This document shows, one piece after another, positions 7,040 through 14,205 of a stretch of 18,204 nt of DNA. The notes below the pieces were generated by a model. That model saw only the letters and a program-made list of their open reading frames with translations, was not told where the DNA came from and searched no databases. Position 1 is the first letter of the stretch; every line of letters begins with the position of its first letter. A program made the position numbers and the translations under genes. The DNA is from Gammaproteobacteria bacterium UBA3532 (lineage in GTDB: Bacteria > Pseudomonadota > Gammaproteobacteria > Enterobacterales > UBA3532). The stretch lies in assembly GCA_002376965.1 (NCBI GenBank), contig DFOV01000289.1, positions 1 through 18,204 of the forward strand, in the 5' to 3' direction.

Positions 7040-8239
7040 TCAGTGATTCGTTTTGATATCGCGTAGTGCGCTTTTTTGCATATAGGCCGCAGCATCTATA
7101 GCGCTGAACCCATGCATCAAATGTCGACCAAAGCCGCGCACCATCGCTTGCCAAGCAAACCCCATCTCAGGCACTATCGGCATCATTTTCGAATATTCCA
7201 GCTGATAGAAAAACGCTGCCAAATTTGGATCGGCTTGAGAATGAAGCTCATCAGCAGCCTGTTGGTGACTAGGCACATGGCCCGTGGCTTTATGCCAACG
7301 CATCTGAAAATCATAACTGGTAAGAAAATGAAAAAAGTCGACCAAGCGGGCTTTTTTAGCAGGATCAGTCAAACCATGATTAGGAAAAGCCAAAGCCTTG
7401 GTCGAATACATACTAATCAGTGGATGCCCATCCACGGAGGGCAAAGTGGCTACCCCAAAATGCTTACCAAGCTCTTCGTGCAGGCCGCCATATGCCCAGG
7501 CACCATCAATAAAATAGTCATAGTCCCCTTTGATAAAACGTTTCCTGGCACAGGTATAGTTACACTTTAGGTCAACAACACCCGCCTGCTGCAACGATTT
7601 ATATTTCTCCAGTGCTTTAGCCACGGCAGGTGTATTTAACGTCACGTCATGTCCCTGCATAGGCCAACCACCATAGGCGCCAATAAATGGAACAAACCAA
7701 AACATTTCACTGAAGCTCCAACCGATCGCCGATCCATGTTTGTACTTTTTCTTGGTGGCCAAGGCCACAATGTCTTCCATACTGGTCAATGGCTTTGTTA
7801 CCCGCTTGGTGTGGTAATACATCAACAGGTGATTCCCCTGCCTCATCGGCACGCCCCAATGCGTTTTGCCCATGGTGACCGTTTCTACACTTTTGGCACT
7901 AATGACTTTCGGCATATCCTCAGGCTCGATGAGCGAAAGCTTTAGCAGCTCGTATGATCCCAAATAATCAGCAGGCACCAGGATCATGTCTGGCAAACGA
8001 TCTTCATATGCCGCGCCAATAAGCTCAGCTTTCAAGTCATCAAAGCCAATTTTAATGCTGCGAATTTCGACGCCGCTGACTTTCTCATACTGAGCAAACT
8101 GCTGCTCCAAAAAAGGCAGATCATGGGTTGGCTCGGAATGCCAGAACTCAATCACGGTATTCGTGGCGGACGCGAGAAATGGAATAAGACAGAATATGGT
8201 AGCAATAATAACTTTTGCGATACCGAAACATTTACTCAT
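7040..8239 (-). CDS. Periplasmic extracellular solute-binding protein (family 1, sugar type), orphan
   Basis: A 399-residue secreted protein with a clear Sec signal: MSK plus a hydrophobic stretch ending in LASA, cleavage expected after Ala25. The mature protein opens with VIEFWHSEPTHDLPFLEQQF and later DDLKAELIGAAYEDRLPDMI, the pattern of maltose/sugar-type family 1 binding proteins, in which the early strand is followed by a region close to the ligand cleft. Cys17 lies inside the hydrophobic core and is not a lipobox, so it should be soluble in the periplasm. No ABC permease or ATPase gene is near, so it may work with a distant transporter or present ligand to a receptor. It is convergent with the propeller-GGDEF/EAL gene across a 405-bp gap. 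The start has only a poor ribosome site. The ligand cannot be named from sequence. Confidence 0.85.
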   Translation of the reverse strand: MSKCFGIAKVIIATIFCLIPFLASATNTVIEFWHSEPTHDLPFLEQQFAQYEKVSGVEIRSIKIGFDDLKAELIGAAYEDRLPDMILVPADYLGSYELLKLSLIEPEDMPKVISAKSVETVTMGKTHWGVPMRQGNHLLMYYHTKRVTKPLTSMEDIVALATKKKYKHGSAIGWSFSEMFWFVPFIGAYGGWPMQGHDVTLNTPAVAKALEKYKSLQQAGVVDLKCNYTCARKRFIKGDYDYFIDGAWAYGGLHEELGKHFGVATLPSVDGHPLISMYSTKALAFPNHGLTDPAKKARLVDFFHFLTSYDFQMRWHKATGHVPSHQQAADELHSQADPNLAAFFYQLEYSKMMPIVPEMGFAWQAMVRGFGRHLMHGFSAIDAAAYMQKSALRDIKTNH

Positions 8240-8295
8240 AGGCAGCAGGTTCCCTTATCTTTTTAGCTTTTATTTTTATAGTATGTACTGAAAAA

Positions 8296-8304
8296 AGTAT
8301 AGCA
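8296..8304 (-). promoter_or_regulatory. Candidate extended -10 promoter of the solute-binding-protein gene
   Basis: On the minus strand this reads TGCTATACT, an extended -10 (TGn plus TATACT), about 57 bp before the ATG at 8239. A matching -35 is not convincing. It lies in the 88-bp spacer after dtd, so the gene can be expressed separately from dtd. Confidence 0.45.
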
Positions 8305-8327
8305 CAGTGATTCTATCAAGCCGTTGT

Positions 8328-8765
8328 CTACACCTCTAACCAAAAAGTCACAGGGCCATCATTAAGTAATGTCACTTTCATATCGGCCCCAAACTCACCG
8401 GTTTGCACATGCGGATGAAGGGATTTGGCTTGATGTACCAGATAGTCAAACAAGATCTTTCCTTTTTGAGGAGGCGCTGCGCTGGTAAAGCTAGGCCGCA
8501 TACCCTTTTTGGTATTGGCGGCTAACGTAAACTGCGGCACTAGAAGCAATCCACCTTGAATATCTTTCAAGCTTAAATTCATCTTGCCGAGATTATCTTC
8601 AAATACTCGGTAGCCAATAATTCTCTCCAACAACCGCTTCGCTTTGGCTTCGTTGTCTTCTGGTTGAACACCAACAAGAACCATAAGCCCTTTCTCAATT
8701 TTTCCAACAGTCTCGCCATCGACTACCACAGATGAAAAGGCCACCCTTTGTAATAATCCAATCAC
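8328..8765 (-). CDS. dtd: D-aminoacyl-tRNA deacylase Dtd
   Basis: Dtd hydrolyses D-amino acids (and glycine) mis-attached to tRNA, keeping them out of translation; it is a cytosolic homodimer. The 145-residue length equals that of E. coli. Signatures: IGLLQRV at the start, GYRVFEDNLGKMN at 51-63, the active-site stretch LLVPQFTL with Thr80, GMRPSF at 88-93, and the cross-subunit Gly-cisPro motif in NDGPVTFW (Gly137-Pro138) at the C terminus. The usual Ser of the SQxT motif is Pro77 here, while Gln78 and Thr80 are kept. The start is GTG at 8765, supported by AGGAG (8772-8776 on the minus strand) six bases upstream; no ATG fits. It follows typA in the same direction, but a strong hairpin terminator lies between them, so read-through may set its level. 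Confidence 0.96.
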   Translation of the reverse strand: MIGLLQRVAFSSVVVDGETVGKIEKGLMVLVGVQPEDNEAKAKRLLERIIGYRVFEDNLGKMNLSLKDIQGGLLLVPQFTLAANTKKGMRPSFTSAAPPQKGKILFDYLVHQAKSLHPHVQTGEFGADMKVTLLNDGPVTFWLEV

Positions 8766-8795
8766 ACCCCTCTCCTTTTATTGATTCTGTTCACC

Positions 8796-8829
8796 AATGA
8801 AAAAGGCGCTAAAAAGCGCCTTTTTCATT
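8796..8829 (-). terminator. Strong terminator between typA and dtd
   Basis: AATGAAAAAGGCGC (8796-8809) and GCGCCTTTTTCATT (8816-8829) are perfectly complementary over 14 bp with a 6-nt loop. Because A and T runs flank the GC core, the element has a U-tract on both strands. It directly follows the typA stop and precedes the dtd ribosome site by about 20 bp. Confidence 0.85.
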
Positions 8830-8845
8830 ATGTACTTAAATGTAA

Positions 8846-10678
8846 TTAATCTTCTTTCTTCGCTCGAGATAAACGTTTACGCTCGTTCTCTGTCAAAACT
8901 TTCTTACGAATGCGTATCGCTTGTGGCGTTACCTCTACCAGCTCATCATCGTCGATAAACTCAAGCGCTTGCTCAAGATTCATTCGAATAGGTGGAGACA
9001 AAGTGAGAGCTTCGTCGGTACCTGCAGCACGAACATTGGTTAGCTGCTTGCCTTTTAACGAATTGACCACCAAATCATTGGCTCGGGAATGGATCCCAAT
9101 AACCATCCCTTCATAGACTTCGTCGCCATGTCCAATAAAGAGACGCCCTCGGTCTTGCAGGTTAAATAGTGCATAAGCCAACGACTTACCCGTTGCGATT
9201 GAAACAAGCACGCCGTTATTACGCTGAGCCAAAGCACCTTTCACCTCAGGCCCATAATGAGAAAACGTATGGTAAATAAGGCCAGTTCCCGACGTAGAGG
9301 TCATAAATTCGGTTTGAAAACCAATCAGGCCACGGCTAGGAATAATAAAGTCGATACGCACACGACCAGCACCATCTGGCACCATATCTGTCATCTCAGC
9401 TTTACGCAGGCCCAGTTTTTCCATAATAGAGCCTTGATGCTGCTCTTCAACATCAACCGTTACTGTTTCATACGGTTCCATGCGCTCGCCATCAACGGTC
9501 TTCATAATAACTTCAGGACGAGAAACACCCAGCTCATAGCCTTCACGACGCATGGTTTCGATCAAAACACCCAAGTGCAGTTCACCACGTCCAGATACTT
9601 TAAATTTATCGGGATCATCGGTTTGCTCAACACGCAACGCCACGTTGTGGATTAATTCACGCTCTAAGCGATCTTTAATTTGGCGAGACGTAAGAAACTT
9701 ACCTTCTTTACCTGCAAATGGAGAGTTGTTGACCTGGAATGTCATGGTGACTGTCGGTTCATCAACCGTCAAAGCAGGTAGGCCTTCTGGCTGAGCGGGA
9801 TCACATAATGTGTCTGAAATATTAATACCTTCAATACCTGTAATCGCTACAATATCACCAGCACTGGCACTTTGCACTTCACTGCGCTCCAGTCCCATGT
9901 AGCCTAATACCTGAAGCAATCGACCATTACGTGTCTTGCCGTCTTTATCAACCAATGTCACAGGCATGTTAGGCTTAGCACTACCACGCGTGATACGCCC
10001 TACACCGATAGCACCAACATAGCTTGAGTAGTCTAACGAAGTGATCTGCATTTGGAATGCCCCTTCCGGGTCAACATCAGGCGCTGCAACATGCTTGATA
10101 ACCGCTTCAAACAGCGGTGTCATGTCTTCCTCAAGCTCGTCCGCCTCTAATCCTGCATAACCTTGAAGGGCTGAAGCATAAACGATAGGGAAATCCAGTT
10201 GCTCATCGGTTGCACCCAAGTTATCAAACAGTTCAAACACTTGATCGATAACCCAGTCAGGACGTGAGCCTGGGCGGTCGATTTTATTAACAACAACGAT
10301 CGGTTTTAAGCCTTGAGCAAAAGCTTTTTGCGTCACAAAGCGCGTTTGAGGCATTGGCCCTTCAACGGCATCAACCAACAACAATACCGAATCAACCATC
10401 GATAGAATACGCTCAACTTCACCGCCAAAGTCGGCATGGCCTGGGGTGTCTACAATGTTGATTCGATAATCGTTCCAACGAATGGCGGTATTCTTGGACA
10501 GAATGGTGATTCCCCGCTCCTTTTCCAGATCATTGGAGTCCATAACACGCTCTTCAGGCTGATTGCGATCTGACAGGGTGCCAGATTGCTGAAGAAGCTT
10601 ATCAACCAGAGTAGTTTTACCATGGTCAACGTGGGCAATGATCGCAATATTACGTAACTTACTGATATCAGATGACAT
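8846..10678 (-). CDS. typA: Ribosome-associated GTPase TypA/BipA
   Basis: TypA (BipA) is an EF-G-like GTPase that binds 70S ribosomes and supports 50S assembly and growth under cold or other stress. The 610 residues match the family (about 605). The G motifs are all intact: P-loop AHVDHGKT (15-22), switch region ERGITI (54-59), DTPGH (77-81), NKID (131-134) and SAL (169-171). The beta-barrel and EF-G-like domains follow. The C-terminal domain includes [15 protein letters not shown] and the lysine/arginine-rich tail [20 protein letters not shown] that is characteristic of BipA. The ATG at 10678 matches the family N terminus; the ribosome site is weak (GAGG at a long spacing). A strong terminator follows. 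The 234-bp upstream region probably carries its own promoter. Confidence 0.97.
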   Translation of the reverse strand: MSSDISKLRNIAIIAHVDHGKTTLVDKLLQQSGTLSDRNQPEERVMDSNDLEKERGITILSKNTAIRWNDYRINIVDTPGHADFGGEVERILSMVDSVLLLVDAVEGPMPQTRFVTQKAFAQGLKPIVVVNKIDRPGSRPDWVIDQVFELFDNLGATDEQLDFPIVYASALQGYAGLEADELEEDMTPLFEAVIKHVAAPDVDPEGAFQMQITSLDYSSYVGAIGVGRITRGSAKPNMPVTLVDKDGKTRNGRLLQVLGYMGLERSEVQSASAGDIVAITGIEGINISDTLCDPAQPEGLPALTVDEPTVTMTFQVNNSPFAGKEGKFLTSRQIKDRLERELIHNVALRVEQTDDPDKFKVSGRGELHLGVLIETMRREGYELGVSRPEVIMKTVDGERMEPYETVTVDVEEQHQGSIMEKLGLRKAEMTDMVPDGAGRVRIDFIIPSRGLIGFQTEFMTSTSGTGLIYHTFSHYGPEVKGALAQRNNGVLVSIATGKSLAYALFNLQDRGRLFIGHGDEVYEGMVIGIHSRANDLVVNSLKGKQLTNVRAAGTDEALTLSPPIRMNLEQALEFIDDDELVEVTPQAIRIRKKVLTENERKRLSRAKKED

Positions 10679-10852
10679 TAAAAATATTTCGCCTCAAATT
10701 AAAACACAGCGCTTTCTGCTGGCAGTTTCTCAATGCCAACTCTCAGGAGCGGAGAAGAAGAAAACGATTTAGATTAAAAAACGGGCGTATTGTATACGAA
10801 CATTGCCAATTCGCATAACTGAGTTTTTGTGATGAGGGAATTAATGGGTGGC

Positions 10853-10866
10853 GTTAAGCGCTTAAC
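10853..10866. promoter_or_regulatory. 14-bp perfect palindrome upstream of typA
   Basis: GTTAAGCGCTTAAC reads the same on both strands. It lies about 175 bp upstream of the typA start and about 47 bp beyond the stop of the small gene ending at 10913. No T run follows, so it looks more like an operator for a dimeric regulator than a terminator. The rest of 10679-10912 shows no gene; possible -10 sequences (TATACA, TACAAT) occur near 10797-10804 on the minus strand without a good -35. Confidence 0.4.
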
Positions 10867-10912
10867 AACGTTTCTGGTAGAAGCTAAAGGGCCGAGGGTT
10901 GCTCAATCTCTG

Positions 10913-11416
10913 CTAGAACTTATTTTGCGCTATCCGCACTTCACAACGCCTCATAAACTTCAAGTCACCTTGATATTCTAAACGGCCGGCATGAGCTAAA
11001 GCTTCGATTCTTTGCGCATAAAACAAATCAGGAATCCCATTTGTATGCAGCTCAGACTCACCGATAAATATTCCAACTATCATGGCCACTTTTTGGAATT
11101 TGTTTGTTGCATAAGAGAGAAGCGCTTCATCTATTTTTTCGACGACATCACCTGATAGCTCGGCAACAGCCTGTTCGTGCTGTTCTGTGAGCTGCGGCAT
11201 TGAATCTGTATCTTGTAATATTGAGGAGGCTAACTCTGGGAACGGTTCTATAATTGGGGCTTGGAACTCCCTTAGTAAACCGAGACAACGACCAAGCTTA
11301 CCAATTTGGTATAGTTCTCTTCTGTCAGGGTCAAGGTTGGAAATATCCCTCATAGCGTTATCGAGATTTTTAAGAGCCTCATTGATTAAGCGATTGATGT
11401 ATTCATGCTCGGCCAT
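10913..11416 (-). CDS. Small protein with a DUF3658-like C-terminal domain
   Basis: 167 residues, soluble and acidic. The N-terminal half (1-75) is helical and charged (EYINRLINEALKNLDNAMRD). The C-terminal part reads DVVEKIDEALLSYATNKFQK followed by IPDLFYAQRIEALAHAGRLE and YQGDLKFMRRCEVRI. This matches my memory of the DUF3658 pattern (a small helix-turn-helix-like fold in which DLF/IFYA-R, AGRLE-GDL and the final EVRL are conserved), often fused to DUF1835. No DUF1835 part is present here. The ATG at 11416 has GGAG five bases upstream. It is the last of three small minus-strand genes (gaps 35 and 40 bp), probably one operon. Function unknown; the domain call is from pattern memory only. 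Confidence 0.7.
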   Translation of the reverse strand: MAEHEYINRLINEALKNLDNAMRDISNLDPDRRELYQIGKLGRCLGLLREFQAPIIEPFPELASSILQDTDSMPQLTEQHEQAVAELSGDVVEKIDEALLSYATNKFQKVAMIVGIFIGESELHTNGIPDLFYAQRIEALAHAGRLEYQGDLKFMRRCEVRIAQNKF

Positions 11417-11456
11417 GCTTGCTCCATTTCAACAAATATTGGTATCGAATTGTCGA

Positions 11457-11849
11457 TCAACCGTATCCACCAAATAACTCATTAAAGTCACACTGTTTTT
11501 TCTTCAACAACTCTTGAAGCGTTCCAATAGTCTCTAACATTTCCGCCCAACATTCATCCATGGAGACAATCTCAAGCTCTGGCTTTATACTCTCATCAGT
11601 CACCGCATAAAATGGACCATTCTGAAAATAGCAATCAGGCGTCTGAAAGTAATACTTTCCGCTTTCCAATATGTCTTTTCCGACATAAATCAATGTCTCA
11701 ATATTTGGGATAATTAAGTCGTCATCCGAATAACTGACATCAAAATATGCCTTTCCTTTTTCTAGCTCCACGGTCATAGGTCCGTACCAACTCAATATTC
11801 TTAACGCATCTTTTTGTTCATCATCTCGCTTGTCATCTCGTTGAACCAC
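11457..11849 (-). CDS. Small acidic protein of unknown function
   Basis: 130 residues that I do not recognise. It opens with a short charged repeat (RDDK, RDDE). It continues with a likely beta-rich middle (PMTVELEKGKAYFDVSYSDD, IETLIYVGKDILESGKYYFQ) and ends in a helical, acidic tail with ECWAEMLETIGTLQELLKKK. No signal peptide or membrane segment. The start is a GTG at 11849; an in-frame stop lies 15 bp upstream, so a longer N terminus is excluded. The next ATG (11777) would remove 24 residues. No clear ribosome site is seen. Size, acidity and neighbours resemble immunity-type proteins of polymorphic toxin loci, but no toxin is present in the window, so this is only a thought. Confidence 0.6.
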   Translation of the reverse strand: MVQRDDKRDDEQKDALRILSWYGPMTVELEKGKAYFDVSYSDDDLIIPNIETLIYVGKDILESGKYYFQTPDCYFQNGPFYAVTDESIKPELEIVSMDECWAEMLETIGTLQELLKKKQCDFNELFGGYG

Positions 11850-11884
11850 AGAAACCGAGACTAATCAATAAAAGAGCGAAAGTG

Positions 11885-12274
11885 TCATTCAACAAATTCT
11901 GCCTTGCAGTTATAACAACCCAGCAATCCATCTTGGATTTTATATGTCGCATGCTCCCACCCATTTTGTTCACAACGCTCTGGCCGCAAATCAGACCATA
12001 GTTTCTCTATGTATTCAGCGTCGCTACCAGCGAAAACTCTCGACTTGCTCGCTACTTCCAATACCCTACCATCTGTAGGATACTGCTCGAAGATGGAGTA
12101 TTCCCCCAAAAATGTTACACCATCAATGGCATAATCCTTTATGTCCAATAGAAATAAGCGCTCGGCTATTTTCTCGGAACTTGCTTCAACCATTGTCACT
12201 CTCTCTTCATACTGAGAGACTTTACGAGGATCATCAAAGGTGTGCTTATACAAGGCGATGCAACTGTATTTCAA
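11885..12274 (-). CDS. Small DUF4288-like protein with a possible Cys/His zinc site
   Basis: 129 residues. The first 90 resemble the DUF4288 pattern from memory: an opening strand (YSCIALYKHTF), a charged turn, EERVTMVEASSEKIAERLFL with the typical alpha segment, then VTFLGEYSIFEQY. The tail carries Cys and His residues in RCEQNGWEHATYK and GCYNCKAEF, which could form a C-H-C-C metal site. The start is TTG at 12274 with GGAG about 10 bases upstream; a stop codon lies in frame 18 bp upstream and the first in-frame ATG would delete 27 residues including the opening strand. It is the first gene of the three-gene minus-strand cluster. No function is known. Confidence 0.6.
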   Translation of the reverse strand: MKYSCIALYKHTFDDPRKVSQYEERVTMVEASSEKIAERLFLLDIKDYAIDGVTFLGEYSIFEQYPTDGRVLEVASKSRVFAGSDAEYIEKLWSDLRPERCEQNGWEHATYKIQDGLLGCYNCKAEFVE

Positions 12275-12310
12275 GATCCGCGTTCTCCAATTTTAATACC
12301 TAGTGTTCCC

Positions 12311-12330
12311 AGGTTACGCTTCGCTAACCT
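12311..12330. repeat. REP-like palindrome
   Basis: AGGTTA (12311-12316) and TAACCT (12325-12330) are inverted arms around CGCTTCGC. The form GGTTAnGCttcGCTAACC resembles short extragenic palindromes widespread in bacterial chromosomes. Its right arm overlaps the last codons and stop of the acyltransferase-like gene. Only one copy is seen in the window, so repeat status is by resemblance. Confidence 0.45.
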
Positions 12331-13051
12331 AGGCTACGAACTCTTCGATCAATTTATTTAGTTGTCCAATCGCCACAAAAAGAAGAGGTGCGTGTATTAA
12401 ATAGATAGACAAACTGTGTCGACCGAGCCAAGAGACTAGAGGTATCCCCGCTATCTTTTGTTTCGGAGCAAAGCGTTTAAAGCAATTAAGAAAAAGAGGA
12501 GCCAATACAACGCCCATCAATAAGACCCCTAGCCAAGGAAATAGCGGCACAAAATCACTGGTTTTATGACAGCTTTCCTCTAAAGATGTGAAACAAAAAT
12601 CGGTTCCGTTAAAGTTAGGATATTCCCGAATATAGCTCACGGTAAAAATAGTCATGGCCAACAAAATGCAGCTCAAACGATGTCTGGCGACGGGAATAAC
12701 TAATAAAGTGGCGAGCGCAAAGAAGTGTAATATCCCCATATAGATTGGTGATGACGGTCGACCAATGTACCCAAATACAGTGACTAACGCTGCAGCCAAA
12801 AAAAGTAAGCCAACACGATAAAACACCTTTTTGTAAAAGAAGGGGCTGTTTGCGAGAATATGTGTTGATATTCCAGCGATGAAAACAAAGTTAGTAATTA
12901 TAATGTTTTTGAAAATTAGCCAACCTTCAAGGCGATTAATGCGGAAATCAACAAAATTGAAATACCCTAAATTCCACATCAAATGATAAAAAATCATCGC
13001 TAGGATAATGCAGCCTCTCCACACATCAAGAAGAATCAAGCGTTCTGACAT
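12329..13051 (-). CDS. DUF1624/HGSNAT-type membrane acetyltransferase-like protein
   Basis: About 240 residues, an integral inner-membrane protein with around seven hydrophobic segments. The opening RLILLDVWRGCIILAMIFYH is the signature of the heparan-alpha-glucosaminide N-acetyltransferase catalytic-like family (DUF1624), with the conserved Arg and His of RG...FYHLMW. The end, WLGRHSLSIYLIHAPLLF, is also typical of this and related membrane acyltransferases. The family is thought to move acyl groups across the membrane to a sugar; the bacterial substrate is generally unknown. The frame is open to an ATG at 13099, but family members begin just before the RLxxLDxxRG motif, so I prefer ATG 13051 (13060 also possible). 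None has a clear ribosome site. The stop overlaps a REP-like palindrome. Confidence 0.8.
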   Translation of the reverse strand: MSERLILLDVWRGCIILAMIFYHLMWNLGYFNFVDFRINRLEGWLIFKNIIITNFVFIAGISTHILANSPFFYKKVFYRVGLLFLAAALVTVFGYIGRPSSPIYMGILHFFALATLLVIPVARHRLSCILLAMTIFTVSYIREYPNFNGTDFCFTSLEESCHKTSDFVPLFPWLGVLLMGVVLAPLFLNCFKRFAPKQKIAGIPLVSWLGRHSLSIYLIHAPLLFVAIGQLNKLIEEFVA

Positions 13052-13193
13052 AATACCCATTGAAATAATAATTAGCCTTGCAAAAAAGTGATAGTCCATA
13101 TTCGGATGGGCTTACCACACCAATACAGCGATTCATCAATGCAGAAAACCAAAGCACCGAGAGACGAGGTCACCTTTTCCGAGCCACCAGTAT

Positions 13194-13213
13194 AAAACTC
13201 CCCTTAGGGATTT
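13194..13213 (-). terminator. Weak terminator after the 65-residue gene
   Basis: On the minus strand TCCC, a 4-nt loop (TAAG), GGGA and then GTTTT form a short stem with a T-rich tail, 9 bp past the stop codon at 13222. Only four or five GC-rich pairs, so weak support. Confidence 0.3.
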
Positions 13214-13221
13214 ACCATTTT

Positions 13222-13419
13222 TTAAGCATCCTCCGACCGCATGGTGTCATCAATTGTCCCAACAACACTATCTTCCCTCTCATGCTGCTCGACTTCTTTT
13301 TTATGCAGCCACAGCTTAAATTCGGTGACGGCATCTTCGTAAGAGCGAAATATACCCTCGGCAACTTTGGCTTTTAGTAAGCTATCTACTGACTCTAATG
13401 ACTCTACTGGATCTGACAT
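13222..13419 (-). CDS. 65-residue acidic protein of unknown function
   Basis: A small soluble protein with a central helical stretch (LLKAKVAEGIFRSYEDAVTE, then FKLWLHKKEVEQHERED) and an acidic C terminus. The helix pattern loosely recalls ribbon-helix-helix antitoxins (KVAEG-F-S-EDAV), but the N-terminal strand is not obvious and no toxin gene is adjacent, so no assignment is made. The start is ATG 13419 because AAGGA stands seven bases upstream. The frame is open further to 13533 but that extension has no ribosome site and would overlap the end of the HD-domain gene. The spacer upstream holds a TTGTAC/GTACAA inverted repeat and a TATATT-type -10, so it probably has its own regulated promoter. 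Confidence 0.65.
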   Translation of the reverse strand: MSDPVESLESVDSLLKAKVAEGIFRSYEDAVTEFKLWLHKKEVEQHEREDSVVGTIDDTMRSEDA

Positions 13420-13439
13420 GGCCGTGTCCTTTCTGTTAA

Positions 13440-13466
13440 TTGTACGAAAACATGCTGGTTGTACAA
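13440..13466 (-). promoter_or_regulatory. Inverted repeat TTGTAC-N15-GTACAA upstream of the 65-residue gene
   Basis: TTGTAC (13440-13445) and GTACAA (13461-13466) are exact inverted arms; the second lies in a further 8-bp palindrome, TTGTACAA (13459-13466). A TATATT hexamer lies just upstream in the direction of transcription (around 13467-13472). The arrangement, downstream of a -10 and before the ribosome site, would suit a repressor operator. Confidence 0.4.
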
Positions 13467-13501
13467 AATATACTCTATAAAGATAGCACACTAAGCAGAG
13501 A

Positions 13502-14203
13502 TTAATACTCAAAGGCCAGCTGAGCATCTTCACCGTGGCTTAACATATCCAGCACGCTATTGGCCTCATCCCAGCTGTATTGCGGAAAGGCTTTACTGGC
13601 GGCAGTCACTTTCAGCCGGTAGGCTTCGATGAGTTTTAATTCGATGCCATGGGTATGCGAAAATGGCTTATTGAAAATGGCTTGGGTTTCTTTTTCTAAG
13701 CGTGCCAGGTCTACCGTATCCACTTGAGATGCAATCACTCGGCTTAGTTCCAGCACCGCTTTTTTCGATATCTCGACGGCATGATTGCTATGTCCTTCTT
13801 GCTTAAGATAGATAATAGCATCAGCTAAATCCGCCAATTTAACAATGGCTTTCAGCGGCGTACCTTGCAGCTTGGCTTCAAGTTTTTTCATTACCGGCCA
13901 GCAGCTTTCTTCTAGCTCTCGCAGCTTTTCCGCAGCCTGAGGCTCCATTGCTTCCAAGCGTCTTTTGGTGTTTGAGGGAATATCGCCGGTGAGCACTTCC
14001 GCCAGGTCGTGATTCAAGGTGTAATCAACCAATAGTAGCTGCCACTCGGTGCAGTAATGTTGTTTAAGTACCTTGCGAGCAATGGCCCTCGCTATCATCG
14101 TCACCATAAAATGGTGCTCAGCCAGGGTTTGTTCGCGCTGGACTCGCACTGAATGCCAGCGGGTTAGATGACCGCTGCGAATAATGTCGCGTAAGGTCAG
14201 CAT
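13502..14203 (-). CDS. HD-domain 5'-deoxynucleotidase, YfbR-like
   Basis: A 233-residue cytosolic metal-dependent phosphohydrolase related to YfbR, which removes phosphate from deoxynucleoside 5'-monophosphates. Motifs in YfbR order: Arg15-Trp16 (RWHSVRVQREQTLAEH), His30 in EHH, the metal dyad His65-Asp66 in NHDLAEVLTGDIPSNTK (including the YfbR-type EVLTGD), and Asp125 in VKLADLADAIIYLK, the fourth metal ligand. It is longer than E. coli YfbR (about 199) by a C-terminal extension of about 35 residues, and the middle differs, so the substrate may not be identical. It starts 2 bp after the zinc-ribbon gene, so the two are translationally coupled. Alternative: a general HD_3-family hydrolase. 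Confidence 0.85.
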   Translation of the reverse strand: MLTLRDIIRSGHLTRWHSVRVQREQTLAEHHFMVTMIARAIARKVLKQHYCTEWQLLLVDYTLNHDLAEVLTGDIPSNTKRRLEAMEPQAAEKLRELEESCWPVMKKLEAKLQGTPLKAIVKLADLADAIIYLKQEGHSNHAVEISKKAVLELSRVIASQVDTVDLARLEKETQAIFNKPFSHTHGIELKLIEAYRLKVTAASKAFPQYSWDEANSVLDMLSHGEDAQLAFEY

Positions 14204-14205
14204 GG

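Noticed and set aside
7076..7570. 164-residue plus-strand ORF
   Set aside because: Antisense to the solute-binding-protein gene, no ribosome site, composition of a shadow frame.
7649..7945. 98-residue plus-strand ORF
   Set aside because: Opposite to a clear coding region; no independent support.
9257..9655. 132-residue plus-strand ORF inside typA
   Set aside because: Fully inside a well-supported GTPase gene on the other strand; no recognisable motif.
11457..12274. Toxin-immunity locus
   Set aside because: No toxin, secretion adaptor or repeat protein is present in the window; size and acidity alone are not enough.
13420..13533. 38-residue N-terminal extension of the 65-residue protein
   Set aside because: Overlaps the HD-domain gene end, and AAGGA supports ATG 13419.
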